From Phocoenobacter atlanticus subsp. cyclopteri (GTDB taxonomy: Bacteria; Pseudomonadota; Gammaproteobacteria; Enterobacterales; Pasteurellaceae): a DNA stretch of 64,000 nucleotides. Every line of letters starts with the position of its first letter. The first letter of the stretch is position 1. The stretch is from contig NZ_CP074346.1 of the NCBI RefSeq assembly GCF_018343795.1, positions 124,001 to 188,000 on the forward strand, given 5' to 3'. Position numbers and translations under genes: made by a program. The notes under the pieces were generated by a model. That model ran no database searches and was not told where the DNA came from. It saw only the letters and a program-made list of their open reading frames with translations. This document shows positions 36,728-46,815 of this stretch, one piece after another.

Positions 36728-36755
36728 GAGACGGGGTATAACGATACCCTGTCTC
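36728..36755. repeat. REP-like variant after iscX
   Basis: GAGACGGGGTA / TACCCTGTCTC with a 6-base centre, between the convergent iscX and membrane-protein genes. Outer GAGAC/GTCTC ends are those of the RAYT-linked REP family. Confidence 0.6.
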
Positions 36756-36771
36756 CTGTGATTACAAAGAA

Positions 36772-36993
36772 TTATTTTTTAGCTTTTAATTCTTTAAATA
36801 TATAATAACTATTAATGCAGGCAACAAAAATGTTTAAGCCTACCACTGGGTAAGATTTAAGTAGTAACCCATAAATCATAAATAAAATACACCCAATAGT
36901 ATTAACAAAACGTAATTTAGTCACATCTTTAAGTAAGAAAGAGCAAGACACGGTAATCATTGCCGCATAGCCTAAAATTTCAATATAGTTCAT
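36772..36993 (-). CDS. Small three-helix membrane protein
   Basis: 73 residues from MNYIEILGYAAM, with AAGAGAA upstream; an in-frame start at 37026 is less likely. Three hydrophobic segments at about 4-21, 32-48 and 51-66 with short loops (KDVTKLRF between the first two) resemble YgjV-like or SemiSWEET-like small membrane proteins. The family call is tentative and no substrate can be proposed. Convergent with iscX. Confidence 0.65.
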   Translation of the reverse strand: MNYIEILGYAAMITVSCSFLLKDVTKLRFVNTIGCILFMIYGLLLKSYPVVGLNIFVACINSYYIFKELKAKK

Positions 36994-37091
36994 TTTTAAT
37001 TCTCTTAATAAAAAATAGGAGATCATTATAAAGACATTTGTAACATATTGAAATAGTTATACAAAATAGCAAAGGTTTGCGTAATAAAAAC

Positions 37092-37871
37092 TTATAAAAA
37101 TAATGGACCTAATGGCGTTTTTGGGATATTAAACTGTTCTGGATAATGCACATCAACCAAATATAACCCGGCTGCTTTTGCGGTTGGAGCAGCTAATTGT
37201 CGATCTTTTTGTTCAAGTAACCATTTGATCCATTCAGGTTCTTGATTTTCACAACCTACTTCAATTAAACTCCCCACAATATTTCTGACCATATGATGTA
37301 CAAAAGCATTTGCTTGGATATCAATAATTACAAATTGTCCACTACGAGTGACAGTTAAATGATGAATATTACGATTTGGGCTATTTGACTGACACTGTGC
37401 GGCACGAAATGAGCTAAAATCATTTTCACCCAACAGAAATTGTCCCGCTTGGTGCATTTTTTGATGATCAAGTGGAACATTATAATGGGATATCCCTTTT
37501 GGCAGGATTGCAGAGCGAAGGTTATTATTATAGATAATATAACGATAACGGCGAGCTGTAGCACTAAAACGAGCGTGAAAATCGGGTTCAACGTCAATAG
37601 ACCATTTAACAGAAATATCATCAGGTAGGTGAGCATTCGTTCCAAAACACCAGCTTTTTAAAGGACGATTCACATCTGTTTCAAAATGCACTACTTGTCC
37701 TGTACTGTGAACTCCAGAGTCAGTACGTCCTGCACAAAATACCTCAATTGGAGAGTTGGCAATAATAGATAATGCTTTTTCTAATTGTTCTTGAACACTG
37801 ATAACAGATTGTTGCTTCTGCCAACCAAAATAACGACTTCCGTCATACTCAATACCTAATGCAATTTTCAT
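37092..37871 (-). CDS. truA: tRNA pseudouridine 38-40 synthase
   Basis: 259 residues. Catalytic Asp in [19 protein letters not shown]-terminal [17 protein letters not shown] and the [17 protein letters not shown] motif are typical. Monocistronic on this strand; the divergent neighbour begins at 38078 with an uptake sequence ACAAGCGGT in between near 37912. Confidence 0.96.
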   Translation of the reverse strand: MKIALGIEYDGSRYFGWQKQQSVISVQEQLEKALSIIANSPIEVFCAGRTDSGVHSTGQVVHFETDVNRPLKSWCFGTNAHLPDDISVKWSIDVEPDFHARFSATARRYRYIIYNNNLRSAILPKGISHYNVPLDHQKMHQAGQFLLGENDFSSFRAAQCQSNSPNRNIHHLTVTRSGQFVIIDIQANAFVHHMVRNIVGSLIEVGCENQEPEWIKWLLEQKDRQLAAPTAKAAGLYLVDVHYPEQFNIPKTPLGPLFL

Positions 37872-38077
37872 TTGAATTTATTAAATTATTAACAATAAAA
37901 GATATTGTACTACAAGCGGTATGATTTTTTGATATTTTTGCAATTTTTTAACAAAATGTCCCCGCTATCTTTAATCTACAAACTTTCAAATAAGATTAAA
38001 TTTTATCTAAAAATGGTTTCACGATGAAAATATCAGTTATACTATAGCTTATTCATTACCCAATTAAGAAAAAAACT

Positions 38078-39961
38078 ATGGAAATTGAACTACTTGAAAT
38101 AAAAAACTTTTTAATTCAATCAGCACCTTTTGATGAATTGCCAGATGATGCGCTTAATGAATTAGTACAAAATATAGAAATTCGTTATTTTCGTGCAGAA
38201 ACCCCCATTTTAACTTATGGTGAAGAGATTGATTCTTTGTATGTTATTCGTAGTGGAGTAGTGGAGATCTATCGCCGTAATGGTAAACTTTATAACCGTA
38301 TGTCTGAGGGGCAACTTTTTGGACAGATGGGGCTATTTATGGGCAATAAGGTACGTTTCCCTACTACTGCAGTTGAAGATACCTTAACTTATTGTATTCC
38401 TGCTGTACTTTTTCATCGTTTTTGTAATGACTACGAGGTGTTTGCTGATTTTATGGAAGTGGAGGAAACTCAGCGGTTACGTCAAGTTGTGCAAGCAAGT
38501 GAAAATAATCTTATTCAATCAAAGGTGAAAACCTTAATTACCCGCCCTGCTGTTATTGTTGATCAAAATACTTCTATTACAGACACGGCAATGTGTATGA
38601 AAGAGGAAAATGTTTCAGCTGTTTTAATTGCAGATTTACTTACAACAAATTTAAATGAAGAAGAAAATACAGATCCTTTTATGGGGATTATTACAGACAG
38701 GGACTTGTGCACTCGAGTATTGGCAGAAAATATTGACCCGACTACTGCGATTAGTGAAGTAATGTCACCGAGTTTGTATTGTTTAGATGCCAATGCTTAT
38801 CTGTATGAGGCGATGATGACAATGTTGCGTTATAACATTAACCATTTGCCTATTATGTATAAAGGAGAAGCCATTGGTATTTTGGCAAATAGTGATTTAT
38901 TGCGTTATGAATCCCAAAATAGCTTATTAATTGTAAATAGTATTTTCCAACAAAATAATGTTGAAGATTTAGCGGTGATTGCTGAACAAGTAAAAGATTG
39001 TTTTGTTCGTATGGTACAAGAAGAGGCAAATTCGCATATGGTAGGGAGTGCGATGGCAGTGATTGGGCGTAGTTTTAAACAGCGTTTAGCAGAACTTGCC
39101 GAAGAAAAGTTAGGCGAACCACCTGTTCCCTATTGTTTATTAGCACTTGGTTCTATGGCACGTGATGAACAACTGATTGTAACAGATCAGGATAATGCAC
39201 TGATTCTTGATGAAAGCTATGATCCAACATTACATAATGATTATTTTGAACAACTTTGCCAGTTCATTTGTGATGGTTTAAATGCTTGTGGTTATACTTA
39301 TTGTACTGGAGATATAATGGCAACAAATCCAGAATGGCGTAAAACCCTTTCACAATGGAAAGAAACTTTTGTAGATTGGATTGATAATCCAGATCCAACT
39401 AAATTATTACATAGTTCTATCTTCTTTGATCTCGATGGCGTTTATGGGCGTACTAAATGGGCGGATCAGCTTTATAGTTTTGTTGTTCAACGAGCCAGAC
39501 GTAATAATGTTTTCCTTGCCGCATTAGCTCATACTGCAGGATTACGTACACCACCACTTGGTTTCTTTAAAAATTTCGTGATGGAAGATGATGGTCGTCA
39601 TCATAAATCCATTAACTTAAAACGCCGTGGTACAGCTCCTCTTGTTGATTTAATTCGTGTTCACGCACTATCTATCGGTTCTCTTGCTAAAAATTCTTTT
39701 GAACGTTTGGAAAATATTATTGAAGAGAGGATTTTACCTCGTAATCAAGGACGTGATTTACAAGATGCGTTAGAATTATTGTCTATTGTTCGTATTCGTC
39801 ATCAGGCTAATGATATTTTAGAAGAGCAAGAGCCTGATAATAATATTGAACCTGAGGCAATGTCAGATTTTGAACGTCGTAATTTAAAAGACGCATTTTT
39901 AGTATTAAGTAATGCACAAAAATTTATTAAATTCCGCTATCCACCAAGACGTAAATATTAG
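38078..39961 (+). CDS. cNMP-binding / CBS / DUF294 nucleotidyltransferase-like protein
   Basis: 627-residue cytosolic signalling-type protein. Order: a cyclic-nucleotide-binding domain at about 5-130 (GEEIDSLYVIRSGVVEIYRR; GQLFGQMGLFMGN), a CBS pair at about 150-290 (ENVSAVLIADLL; PFMGIITDRDLC; NINHLPIMYKGEAIGILANSD), a DUF294 nucleotidyltransferase fold at about 345-470 (LALGSMARDEQLIVTDQDNA keeps GS, R, E and DxD-type residues), and DUF294_C. Similar multi-domain proteins occur next to a DnaQ-like exonuclease in many Proteobacteria, as here (8 bases apart). Ligand and target unknown. Confidence 0.88.
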   Translation: MEIELLEIKNFLIQSAPFDELPDDALNELVQNIEIRYFRAETPILTYGEEIDSLYVIRSGVVEIYRRNGKLYNRMSEGQLFGQMGLFMGNKVRFPTTAVEDTLTYCIPAVLFHRFCNDYEVFADFMEVEETQRLRQVVQASENNLIQSKVKTLITRPAVIVDQNTSITDTAMCMKEENVSAVLIADLLTTNLNEEENTDPFMGIITDRDLCTRVLAENIDPTTAISEVMSPSLYCLDANAYLYEAMMTMLRYNINHLPIMYKGEAIGILANSDLLRYESQNSLLIVNSIFQQNNVEDLAVIAEQVKDCFVRMVQEEANSHMVGSAMAVIGRSFKQRLAELAEEKLGEPPVPYCLLALGSMARDEQLIVTDQDNALILDESYDPTLHNDYFEQLCQFICDGLNACGYTYCTGDIMATNPEWRKTLSQWKETFVDWIDNPDPTKLLHSSIFFDLDGVYGRTKWADQLYSFVVQRARRNNVFLAALAHTAGLRTPPLGFFKNFVMEDDGRHHKSINLKRRGTAPLVDLIRVHALSIGSLAKNSFERLENIIEERILPRNQGRDLQDALELLSIVRIRHQANDILEEQEPDNNIEPEAMSDFERRNLKDAFLVLSNAQKFIKFRYPPRRKY

Positions 39962-39969
39962 GGTATTCA

Positions 39970-40698
39970 ATGACAATAAAAAATCTCATTATTCATGATG
40001 ATCAGCTTCCGGCGGATTGGCAAGATTTTTATCAACAGCAGGCGGAACAATCAAAAAATCCGTTATTAAAACAGTTTTATCAAGCGGGTATTATTAATGG
40101 AGATACACCACTAAGTGACATAGAATTTGTTGCCCTTGATTTTGAAACAACCGGGTTAGATGCCACGGTTGATGATATTGTCAGTATTGGTTTAATTCCT
40201 TTTGATTTAAAGCGTATTTATTGTAATCAAGCAAGGCATTGGATTGTTCGTCCAAAACAAGAATTAGAAGAACAATCTGTGGTTATTCACGGTATTACCC
40301 ACAGTGATATTTTTAATGCTCCTGATTTACACAAAGTACTAGATGATTTGTTAACTATTCTTGCCAATAAAATTGTGGTAGTGCATTACCGTCCAATTGA
40401 ACGTCAGTTTTTTAATTCTGCTTTAATGGTGAGAATTAATGAAGGAATTCTATTTCCAGTTGTTGATACAATGCAGATTGAAGGCAATATTCAATATGAA
40501 AAAAGATCACTTATTGATCGTTTGTTGGGAAAAAAAATACCTTCTGTTCGACTTGCTAATAGTCGTACTCGCTATGGGTTACCTGCATATTCTGCCCATA
40601 ATGCTTTAACTGATGCTATTGCTACGGCAGAATTATTACAAGCTCAAATTAGTTATCATTTTTGTGAAAACACCCCTGTTAAAGAGCTTTGGCAATAG
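39970..40698 (+). CDS. DnaQ-like 3'-5' exonuclease
   Basis: 242 residues, DEDDh exonuclease. ExoI has FVALDFETTGLD with Asp57 and Glu59; ExoII is near VVVHYRPIERQFF; ExoIII has AHNALTDAIATAELL with the His and Asp. An N-terminal 50 residues outside the fold are helical and charged. Not the replicative epsilon subunit. Probably cotranscribed with the upstream cNMP/CBS gene; terminator at 40779. Confidence 0.9.
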   Translation: MTIKNLIIHDDQLPADWQDFYQQQAEQSKNPLLKQFYQAGIINGDTPLSDIEFVALDFETTGLDATVDDIVSIGLIPFDLKRIYCNQARHWIVRPKQELEEQSVVIHGITHSDIFNAPDLHKVLDDLLTILANKIVVVHYRPIERQFFNSALMVRINEGILFPVVDTMQIEGNIQYEKRSLIDRLLGKKIPSVRLANSRTRYGLPAYSAHNALTDAIATAELLQAQISYHFCENTPVKELWQ

Positions 40699-40778
40699 TT
40701 TCTTATATAGAAGAGCATCCCTGTCGATATATACTAAATTGAATTGTAAATTTTACAAAAAATGTCACCGCTAACACA

Positions 40779-40821
40779 AATAACCCCAAAAGTTGAACAC
40801 AACATTTGGGGTTATTTTTTT
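40779..40821 (+). terminator. Terminator of the exonuclease gene
   Basis: Perfect arms AATAACCCCAAA / TTTGGGGTTATT, then a T-run to 40821. Confidence 0.9.
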
Positions 40822-40851
40822 AACTAGCGTATCTCATCAATACTAAATTTC

Positions 40852-40887
40852 TATCCTAAGCGTATTTACAAAATACGCCTAAGGATA
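40852..40887 (-). terminator. Hairpin after the autotransporter gene
   Basis: TATCCTAAGCGTATTT faces AAATACGCCTAAGGATA with one bulge; leftward it is followed by AT-rich sequence. Six bases past the stop codon. Confidence 0.7.
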
Positions 40888-42641
40888 ATTTTTTACCATT
40901 GATAATTCACACTTGCAGCGGCACCAGTATGACTTTGAGTATCATGAGTGACGAGTCCTTTCAATATCCAACGTCCATTATCTGAAATAGTAGAAACACC
41001 AATAGATAATGCTGACTCTCCTCTAAAGTTACCTACTCCAACCCCAACACTACTCGCTCCTGGATCGTGAGGTTGAGCTAATGCTGCTGCTGCATAAGCC
41101 CCTGCAATACCTGCACTCATCGTTCCTTTTAAGTCACCTAATTTCTGAGAAATTTTTGCAACCTCAGCATTAGTTGAATGAAGTTGACTTCCGTTAATCG
41201 CATCTGTTGAAGTCTTAGAAATTTCACCCGCTGCCACATTTTGGATACGTCTTTCATCTCCTGCAGCTCCGACAGAAACAACACCATTCGCTGTTGCACC
41301 AGCAAATCCACCATAAGTAATGCCACCTACAGTTGCTTATTTAACCGTGCCTTTATCTCCAGCAGTAGTCGTTTTTCCTCTCGTCACTTTTTTACCTTTC
41401 GTAGCAGTAAGATTTTTCGTACCCACTTTATTACCTTTAGTGGCAGTAGTTTTATTCCCTAAATAAACAGAGTTTTCAACAGAACCTCCATCTTTAGCGA
41501 TAGGTTTGTCTCCAGCATCTTTCTCTCCACTGTTATTCACATTATTACCCAATACAAATGTATTTGAGCTATTAATAACATTATCATTACCAATAGAATA
41601 ACTTCCTTCTACTGCACTTCCATTGATACCAGTCTCAGTAATATAACTTGGGTCACCAAATGCACCTTAATGCTTCGCATCAACAATATTACCAGTACCT
41701 ACAGCGATTGAATCTTTGGCTGTCGCTTGAGAGCCTTTACCAAAAGCAATGGCATTTTCACCTTTTGCTTTAGCTTGATACCCAATCCCCGTTGAATACT
41801 TACCAGATGCCACAGAATCTATAGGATTTTGAGAAGTTCCTTTACCTTTGGTTTTACCATCGTGGGTATGGAAGAATTTAATACCTTGTTCATTCATATT
41901 ATTGATTGCAGAGATAGTACTATTATTAACAACTGTTGTTTGTCCATCAGCGTCATAGGTTGTTAAAGCAACCGTATTTTTAATTGGATTACCGTCAGTA
42001 TCTGTTATTTCATCACCCTTTGCATTGGTTGCATTACCATCAGCATCAGTACCACCAACAATTTTATTAATATTGCTAATATTAGTAACATTGGTATTTA
42101 CATTACCTTGCACAGTAGCCAAATCACCAATTGTAGCAGCATTACTCCATTGTGCCGCACGAGTACCTTCTTTCTTAATATCAAGAATATTTCTACCATC
42201 TAAACCACTTTTTATATTGGTAATTCTATCACCACCAACATCTAAACCTTTATTTGTTGAGGTTAGAACAGTATTATTAGTTGTATTACCTATCGTAACT
42301 TCAGTAAACTGAACTTTCTCTTTAGTAGAAACCTTTAATGTTCCATTACTATCCATTGATGCACTTAAATTTTTACCTGCTTCAACCGTTAGTGCCTGAC
42401 CATTTTTGATTAAACTACTTCCAGTATTTCCTGTCACAACATTATTGGTATTGGTCGTTTGTACCGTATGACCAGCATTATTAATCGCAGTTGCAACTTG
42501 AGTACCTGTTACAAAACCCGTATTCCCTGTTGCAGCTCCTGTCGTAGCATTGTTATTAATCGTACCAGCCGTTAAACCGATTTCAATATTATTTATGCCA
42601 TTATCAGGTTTATACTCTACAGTAATACCATTTTTACCTTT

Positions 42642-43367
42642 AAAGTTTACCGTATCATAAGCTTGAACAAAATCCTTAGCATTACCACCAACTTGTAAAT
42701 TCCAGCCAGTATTTAAAATATCTTTTACTGTAGCAACAATACCACTTTGATTACCCGTTGGAGCCGTGCCTACTTTTGGATTTGTTGGCGTTGCAATTGT
42801 GTCTAATAATCCAGTGATTTTTCGAGTATTTCCATCTATTTTAATCGTCTCCGTACCACCATTATTCACAAATTGTGTACTTGATAAACCTTTTAGATTT
42901 TTCGATAATTGTACTTTTAACTTACCAGCATCTTCATTAACGCCAATATTATTGTCGGTTAAATCCGCTGTTGTTGCTCCACCGATAATCTCAAGTTTTT
43001 GACCTAATGCTTTATGGATTGCCGTACCATCATCGCCTGCAAAATCAAGTCCTGCTTGTGCGAGTGCTTGTAAATCACCGACTGTAGATGCAGTACTTAA
43101 ACCGTCAGTTTTAGTCAGCAAATTATTTGTTACTGCTTTAGCGTCAGCTTGATTGATAGCACCTTCACCATTATTATGTCCAATCGTACTCTTAACATTA
43201 GCTAAAGTACTTGGATTATTGGTTGTGCCATCAGCATTTTGCATTGAAGCAATAACGTCTGCTGAGTCAATTTCTGCTCCTGATAAATCAGCATTTTCAC
43301 TAAATTTACCATTTGGTTTTTTATATACTTTTGTGCCATCTTCTTTAGTATAAACCACGGGTAATTG
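42642..43367. repeat. 726-bp direct repeat in the autotransporter, copy B
   Basis: Encodes 242 residues of stalk/head (from QLPVVYTKEDG to FVQAYDTVNF). Matches 43470-44195 with a period of 828 bases; boundaries were set where bases first differ (T/C on the left, A/G on the right). The frame is kept. Confidence 0.93.
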
Positions 43368-43469
43368 AGCTTTTTCTGTTAATCCTTGAGCATCCAAATT
43401 CACTTTAATGGTTGATTTTTTACCATCAGGCGTTGTATTTACTTCAACTGTTGTTCCCGTACCATTTTC

Positions 43470-44195
43470 AAAGTTTACCGTATCATAAGCTTGAACAAAA
43501 TCCTTAGCATTACCACCAACTTGTAAATTCCAGCCAGTATTTAAAATATCTTTTACTGTAGCAACAATACCACTTTGATTACCCGTTGGAGCCGTGCCTA
43601 CTTTTGGATTTGTTGGCGTTGCAATTGTGTCTAATAATCCAGTGATTTTTCGAGTATTTCCATCTATTTTAATCGTCTCCGTACCACCATTATTCACAAA
43701 TTGTGTACTTGATAAACCTTTTAGATTTTTCGATAATTGTACTTTTAACTTACCAGCATCTTCATTAACGCCAATATTATTGTCGGTTAAATCCGCTGTT
43801 GTTGCTCCACCGATAATCTCAAGTTTTTGACCTAATGCTTTATGGATTGCCGTACCATCATCGCCTGCAAAATCAAGTCCTGCTTGTGCGAGTGCTTGTA
43901 AATCACCGACTGTAGATGCAGTACTTAAACCGTCAGTTTTAGTCAGCAAATTATTTGTTACTGCTTTAGCGTCAGCTTGATTGATAGCACCTTCACCATT
44001 ATTATGTCCAATCGTACTCTTAACATTAGCTAAAGTACTTGGATTATTGGTTGTGCCATCAGCATTTTGCATTGAAGCAATAACGTCTGCTGAGTCAATT
44101 TCTGCTCCTGATAAATCAGCATTTTCACTAAATTTACCATTTGGTTTTTTATATACTTTTGTGCCATCTTCTTTAGTATAAACCACGGGTAATTG
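43470..44195. repeat. 726-bp direct repeat in the autotransporter, copy A
   Basis: Partner of 42642-43367, separated from it by 102 bases. Apparent identity points to recent duplication or gene conversion. Confidence 0.93.
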
Positions 44196-46171
44196 GGCAG
44201 TTTGTGCGATACTTTGAGCATCTACATCAAAAGTAATATTGGTCACACCATTGGCTTCAGCAATTACTCTAGCTGTGGTTAAAGTACCATTAACAAAATT
44301 AATACTTTCTGTTGGTGTTACTGTTCCTTTAGTTGTACCACGCTCTTGTACATTAAAACCACTATTTATATAGTTATTAAGATTAGTTAAGGCACTGCCT
44401 ACATTATCTGCTGCAGTTCCAACATTGGTACCTGCCGCATTAACTGTGTTATAAGTCGGTTTAGTATAGGTATTTGTAGCAGAGTTGTAAGAGGCTCCAC
44501 CACCTAAAGCAGCAGTATTACCTGCAACTTGGTTATTGGTATCAAATAATTGGCTACCATTAACCACATCCTTACTTGTGTCATCAATTGTACCATCTGC
44601 AACATTAGTAATTTTATCACCACCTACATTTAAGCCATCTGTTGTAGTAGTTAAATTAGTTTCATTTGTACCATCTGTTAGTTTAATAGACTGAAAATCT
44701 GGTGCTTTCTTCATACCAATCAACACTTTTCCATCTTTTACTTCAGTAGTTAGGTTATCCCCTACATAATTAGTATCAGTTAAAGCTTCATTAGTTAAAA
44801 TAGAAAACTCACTACCTAATTTTTGTTGGCTTCCATCAGTCCCTGTATCCGAATTAGTATCTGCTTTAAAGGTAATTGGTTTTTGAGTTTGATTTTGCAA
44901 ACTATTAGTAATAGCAAATAATTGACTACCATTAACGGCATCCGTTGATTCAGGGGTAATTTGCCCTGCTGCAACATGCTTAATTTGGCGTTCATAATTT
45001 CTAGCACCTACTGAAACCTGATCACCCTCTCCCATAGACTTACCACCAGCAAAACCAGTGTATTCAATAAATTGACCAGGAATAAAATTTCCTGAACTAT
45101 CTAATTTTCCAACTTTAGCACTTGGTGTACGTATCGCACTATAATATTTTTCATCTTCTGTTTTCGCTTGGTCAGCTGTTAATGATGTTGTTGTTCCACC
45201 AGGATTGTTTATCACAATATTTTTAAATTTCAAAGTACCATCAGATTTTCTGACTGTTGGATCAGCCAAAGAAGTGATAGAACCTGCACCTAAGGCAACA
45301 GAATTATCTTTTGTTGCCTCGGAACCAATACCAAAAGCAGTAGCCGCAAAACCACCCGCTCTAGCACGTGTTCCTAACGCACTTGCCAAATCACCACCAG
45401 CATAAGATTGAACACCTACTGCAATCGTTCCTGCACCTTGTGATGTTGTTTTAATATATAAGGTATTCCTATTTGTAGGGTCAACTAACCATTTCCCCGT
45501 TTTTTGTTTATATTTCTTTGCGACGTCAGTACTGTTCCATTTATCAAAATTACCAAGTGAGTCGTTCCATAACGATCCATTATAATTTTTTCTGGCAACA
45601 CCATTTAAATCATCCCCCCCGATAGCAATAGAAGAATCACCCATTGCGTAAGTGTCTCCACCAATGGCAATTGCTTGCTCCCCTTTTGCCCATGTCTCTT
45701 TAGAACCAATTGCCAAACTTTGCTTTTTATCCGCCTTAGCTTTCCAACCAATAGCAAAAGCTAACTCTTCTTCAGCTATTGCTTCTAAACCAATAGCCAT
45801 AGTACTTTTCTGTTTAGCTTTTGCATCTGAACCGATAGCAATACTTCCTGGCCCCTTAGCCTCTGCTAAAGTACCACCTGTTTTAGAACCTATTGCTATC
45901 CCATTACTTTCGTCTGTTGAAGCGTTTTCCAGAGTTGTTCCCGTCGTAGCCGCTATTACTTTCCCACTAATTGCCAACATTATGGCGACTGAAAGTATTT
46001 TTAATGAGGTATGAAGCGTTTTACTATCTACTTGAGTACAATGACTACTTCCTTTGCTATAACCCTTAGCCAATTCTGATACTGCTATCCATGTTTGTCT
46101 TGTTGTGCAATAAATAATTTTATATGTTTTATTCATAGTAATGATGGAACCTCTATATTTTACAATCAACC

Positions 46172-46252
46172 GTAATAATTGTAATAATTGTAATAATTGT
46201 AATAATTGTAATAATTGTAATAATTGTAATAATTGTAATAATTGTAATAATT
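46172..46252. repeat. Nine tandem GTAATAATT units upstream of the adhesin
   Basis: Nine perfect 9-base units starting at 46172, 36 bases before the adhesin ATG (46136, leftward). Non-coding for the adhesin, so copy-number change would alter promoter or leader spacing by 9 bases, not the frame. Confidence 0.97.
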
Positions 46253-46261
46253 ATTCGACAA

Positions 46262-46299
46262 AAAAATCATACAAACAACGCAGTTTTTGTATGATTTTT
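46262..46299. promoter_or_regulatory. Perfect 14-base inverted repeat next to the 9-bp tract
   Basis: AAAAATCATACAAA (46262-46275) and TTTGTATGATTTTT (46286-46299), loop CAACGCAGTT. Leftward it ends in a run of seven T, so it could be a terminator or attenuator ahead of the adhesin, or an operator dyad. Confidence 0.6.
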
Positions 46300-46503
46300 G
46301 TTAAAATAACATTAAGTGCTTTAATAGTCTACAATTAATATATCTTTTTTACACAATTTTGCAGGGCTGCCACAACGCAAAGGGATGTACAAAATTGTAA
46401 TGCTTTATTTTCAATAAATAAAGAATATGGTATATTTAAAAATTGTTTATAATATTCTCATTTTCATTTGTAAATGAGAATAGTTAAGTAGTATTATGGT
46501 ATA
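46300..46503. promoter_or_regulatory. Control region of ybfE-fldA-fur with a Fur-like dyad
   Basis: TATAAT at 46448-46453 runs straight into a perfect dyad ATTCTCATTT (46454-46463) / AAATGAGAAT (46472-46481). The left part, read on the other strand as AATGAAAATGAGAAT, is Fur-box-like, which fits autoregulation of fldA-fur. A second dyad ACAATTTTG (46353-46361) / CAAAATTGT (46390-46398) encloses a GC-richer 28 bases of unknown nature. Confidence 0.55.
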
Positions 46504-46788
46504 ATGGCAAAACAAGATGTAGATTGTATCACGTTAGACTTATTTGCATCATCTCCTAAAGTGGGGCGTCCTCGTCGTAGTTTGTTAAGTCGAGAGCAGC
46601 AAATAAGGATTAATAAACGTAATCAGTTAAGAAGAGATCGCTCGTGTGGTCTAAAGCGAGTGGAATTAAAGCTACATTCTGATCTTGTTTTAGCATTAGA
46701 AAAATGCTCAAACGAGCAAAATATAACTCGTAGTCAGCTCATTCAAAGAATTTTAGATGATTACATTAATAAACAATCGATTGATTAA
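46504..46788 (+). CDS. ybfE: LexA-regulated protein YbfE
   Basis: 94-residue basic protein with a C-terminal ribbon-helix-helix-like part (VELKLHSDLVLALEKCSN; SQLIQRILDDYINKQ). The ybfE-fldA-fur order is the gammaproteobacterial one. DNA-binding role likely, target unknown. I see no clear LexA box here. The ribosome site is weak. Confidence 0.88.
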   Translation: MAKQDVDCITLDLFASSPKVGRPRRSLLSREQQIRINKRNQLRRDRSCGLKRVELKLHSDLVLALEKCSNEQNITRSQLIQRILDDYINKQSID

Positions 46789-46815
46789 AAGTTAACAAAA
46801 AAGATAGGAAATAAA

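Larger units (their letters stand above)
40893..46136 (-). pseudogene. Trimeric autotransporter adhesin with two in-frame stops
   Basis: Type Vc adhesin. N-terminal extended signal peptide (MNKTYKIIYCTTRQTWIAV, then AKGYSKG) cleaved near GKVIAA; a YadA-like head of repeats such as IAIGSDAKAKQKSTMAIG; stalk with trimeric motifs (DAVNGSQLF, NVGGDKITNV); and a C-terminal YadA anchor ending AAASVNYQW. One frame of 1748 codons runs through, but codon 1490 (41667-41669) and codon 1600 (41337-41339) are TAA. The product would stop at 1489 residues and lack the anchor, so it could not be displayed. Start 46136 is set by the signal peptide; the frame extends 11 codons upstream into the leader. Contains a perfect 726-bp direct repeat. 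Confidence 0.92.

Noticed and set aside
42025-45405. Long open frames on the plus strand opposite the adhesin
   Set aside because: They mirror the low-complexity coding strand, duplicate with the 726-bp repeat, and have no ribosome sites or family resemblance.
46137-46169. Adhesin start at the upstream in-frame codon 46169
   Set aside because: The extended signal peptide begins MNKTYKI at 46136; the extra 11 residues would precede it.
46172-46252. CRISPR array
   Set aside because: Units are 9 bases with no spacers and no cas genes nearby.
46141-46338. Open frame with an Asn-Asn-Cys repeat protein
   Set aside because: It is only the translation of the 9-bp repeat tract, lacks a ribosome site, and lies in the adhesin leader.
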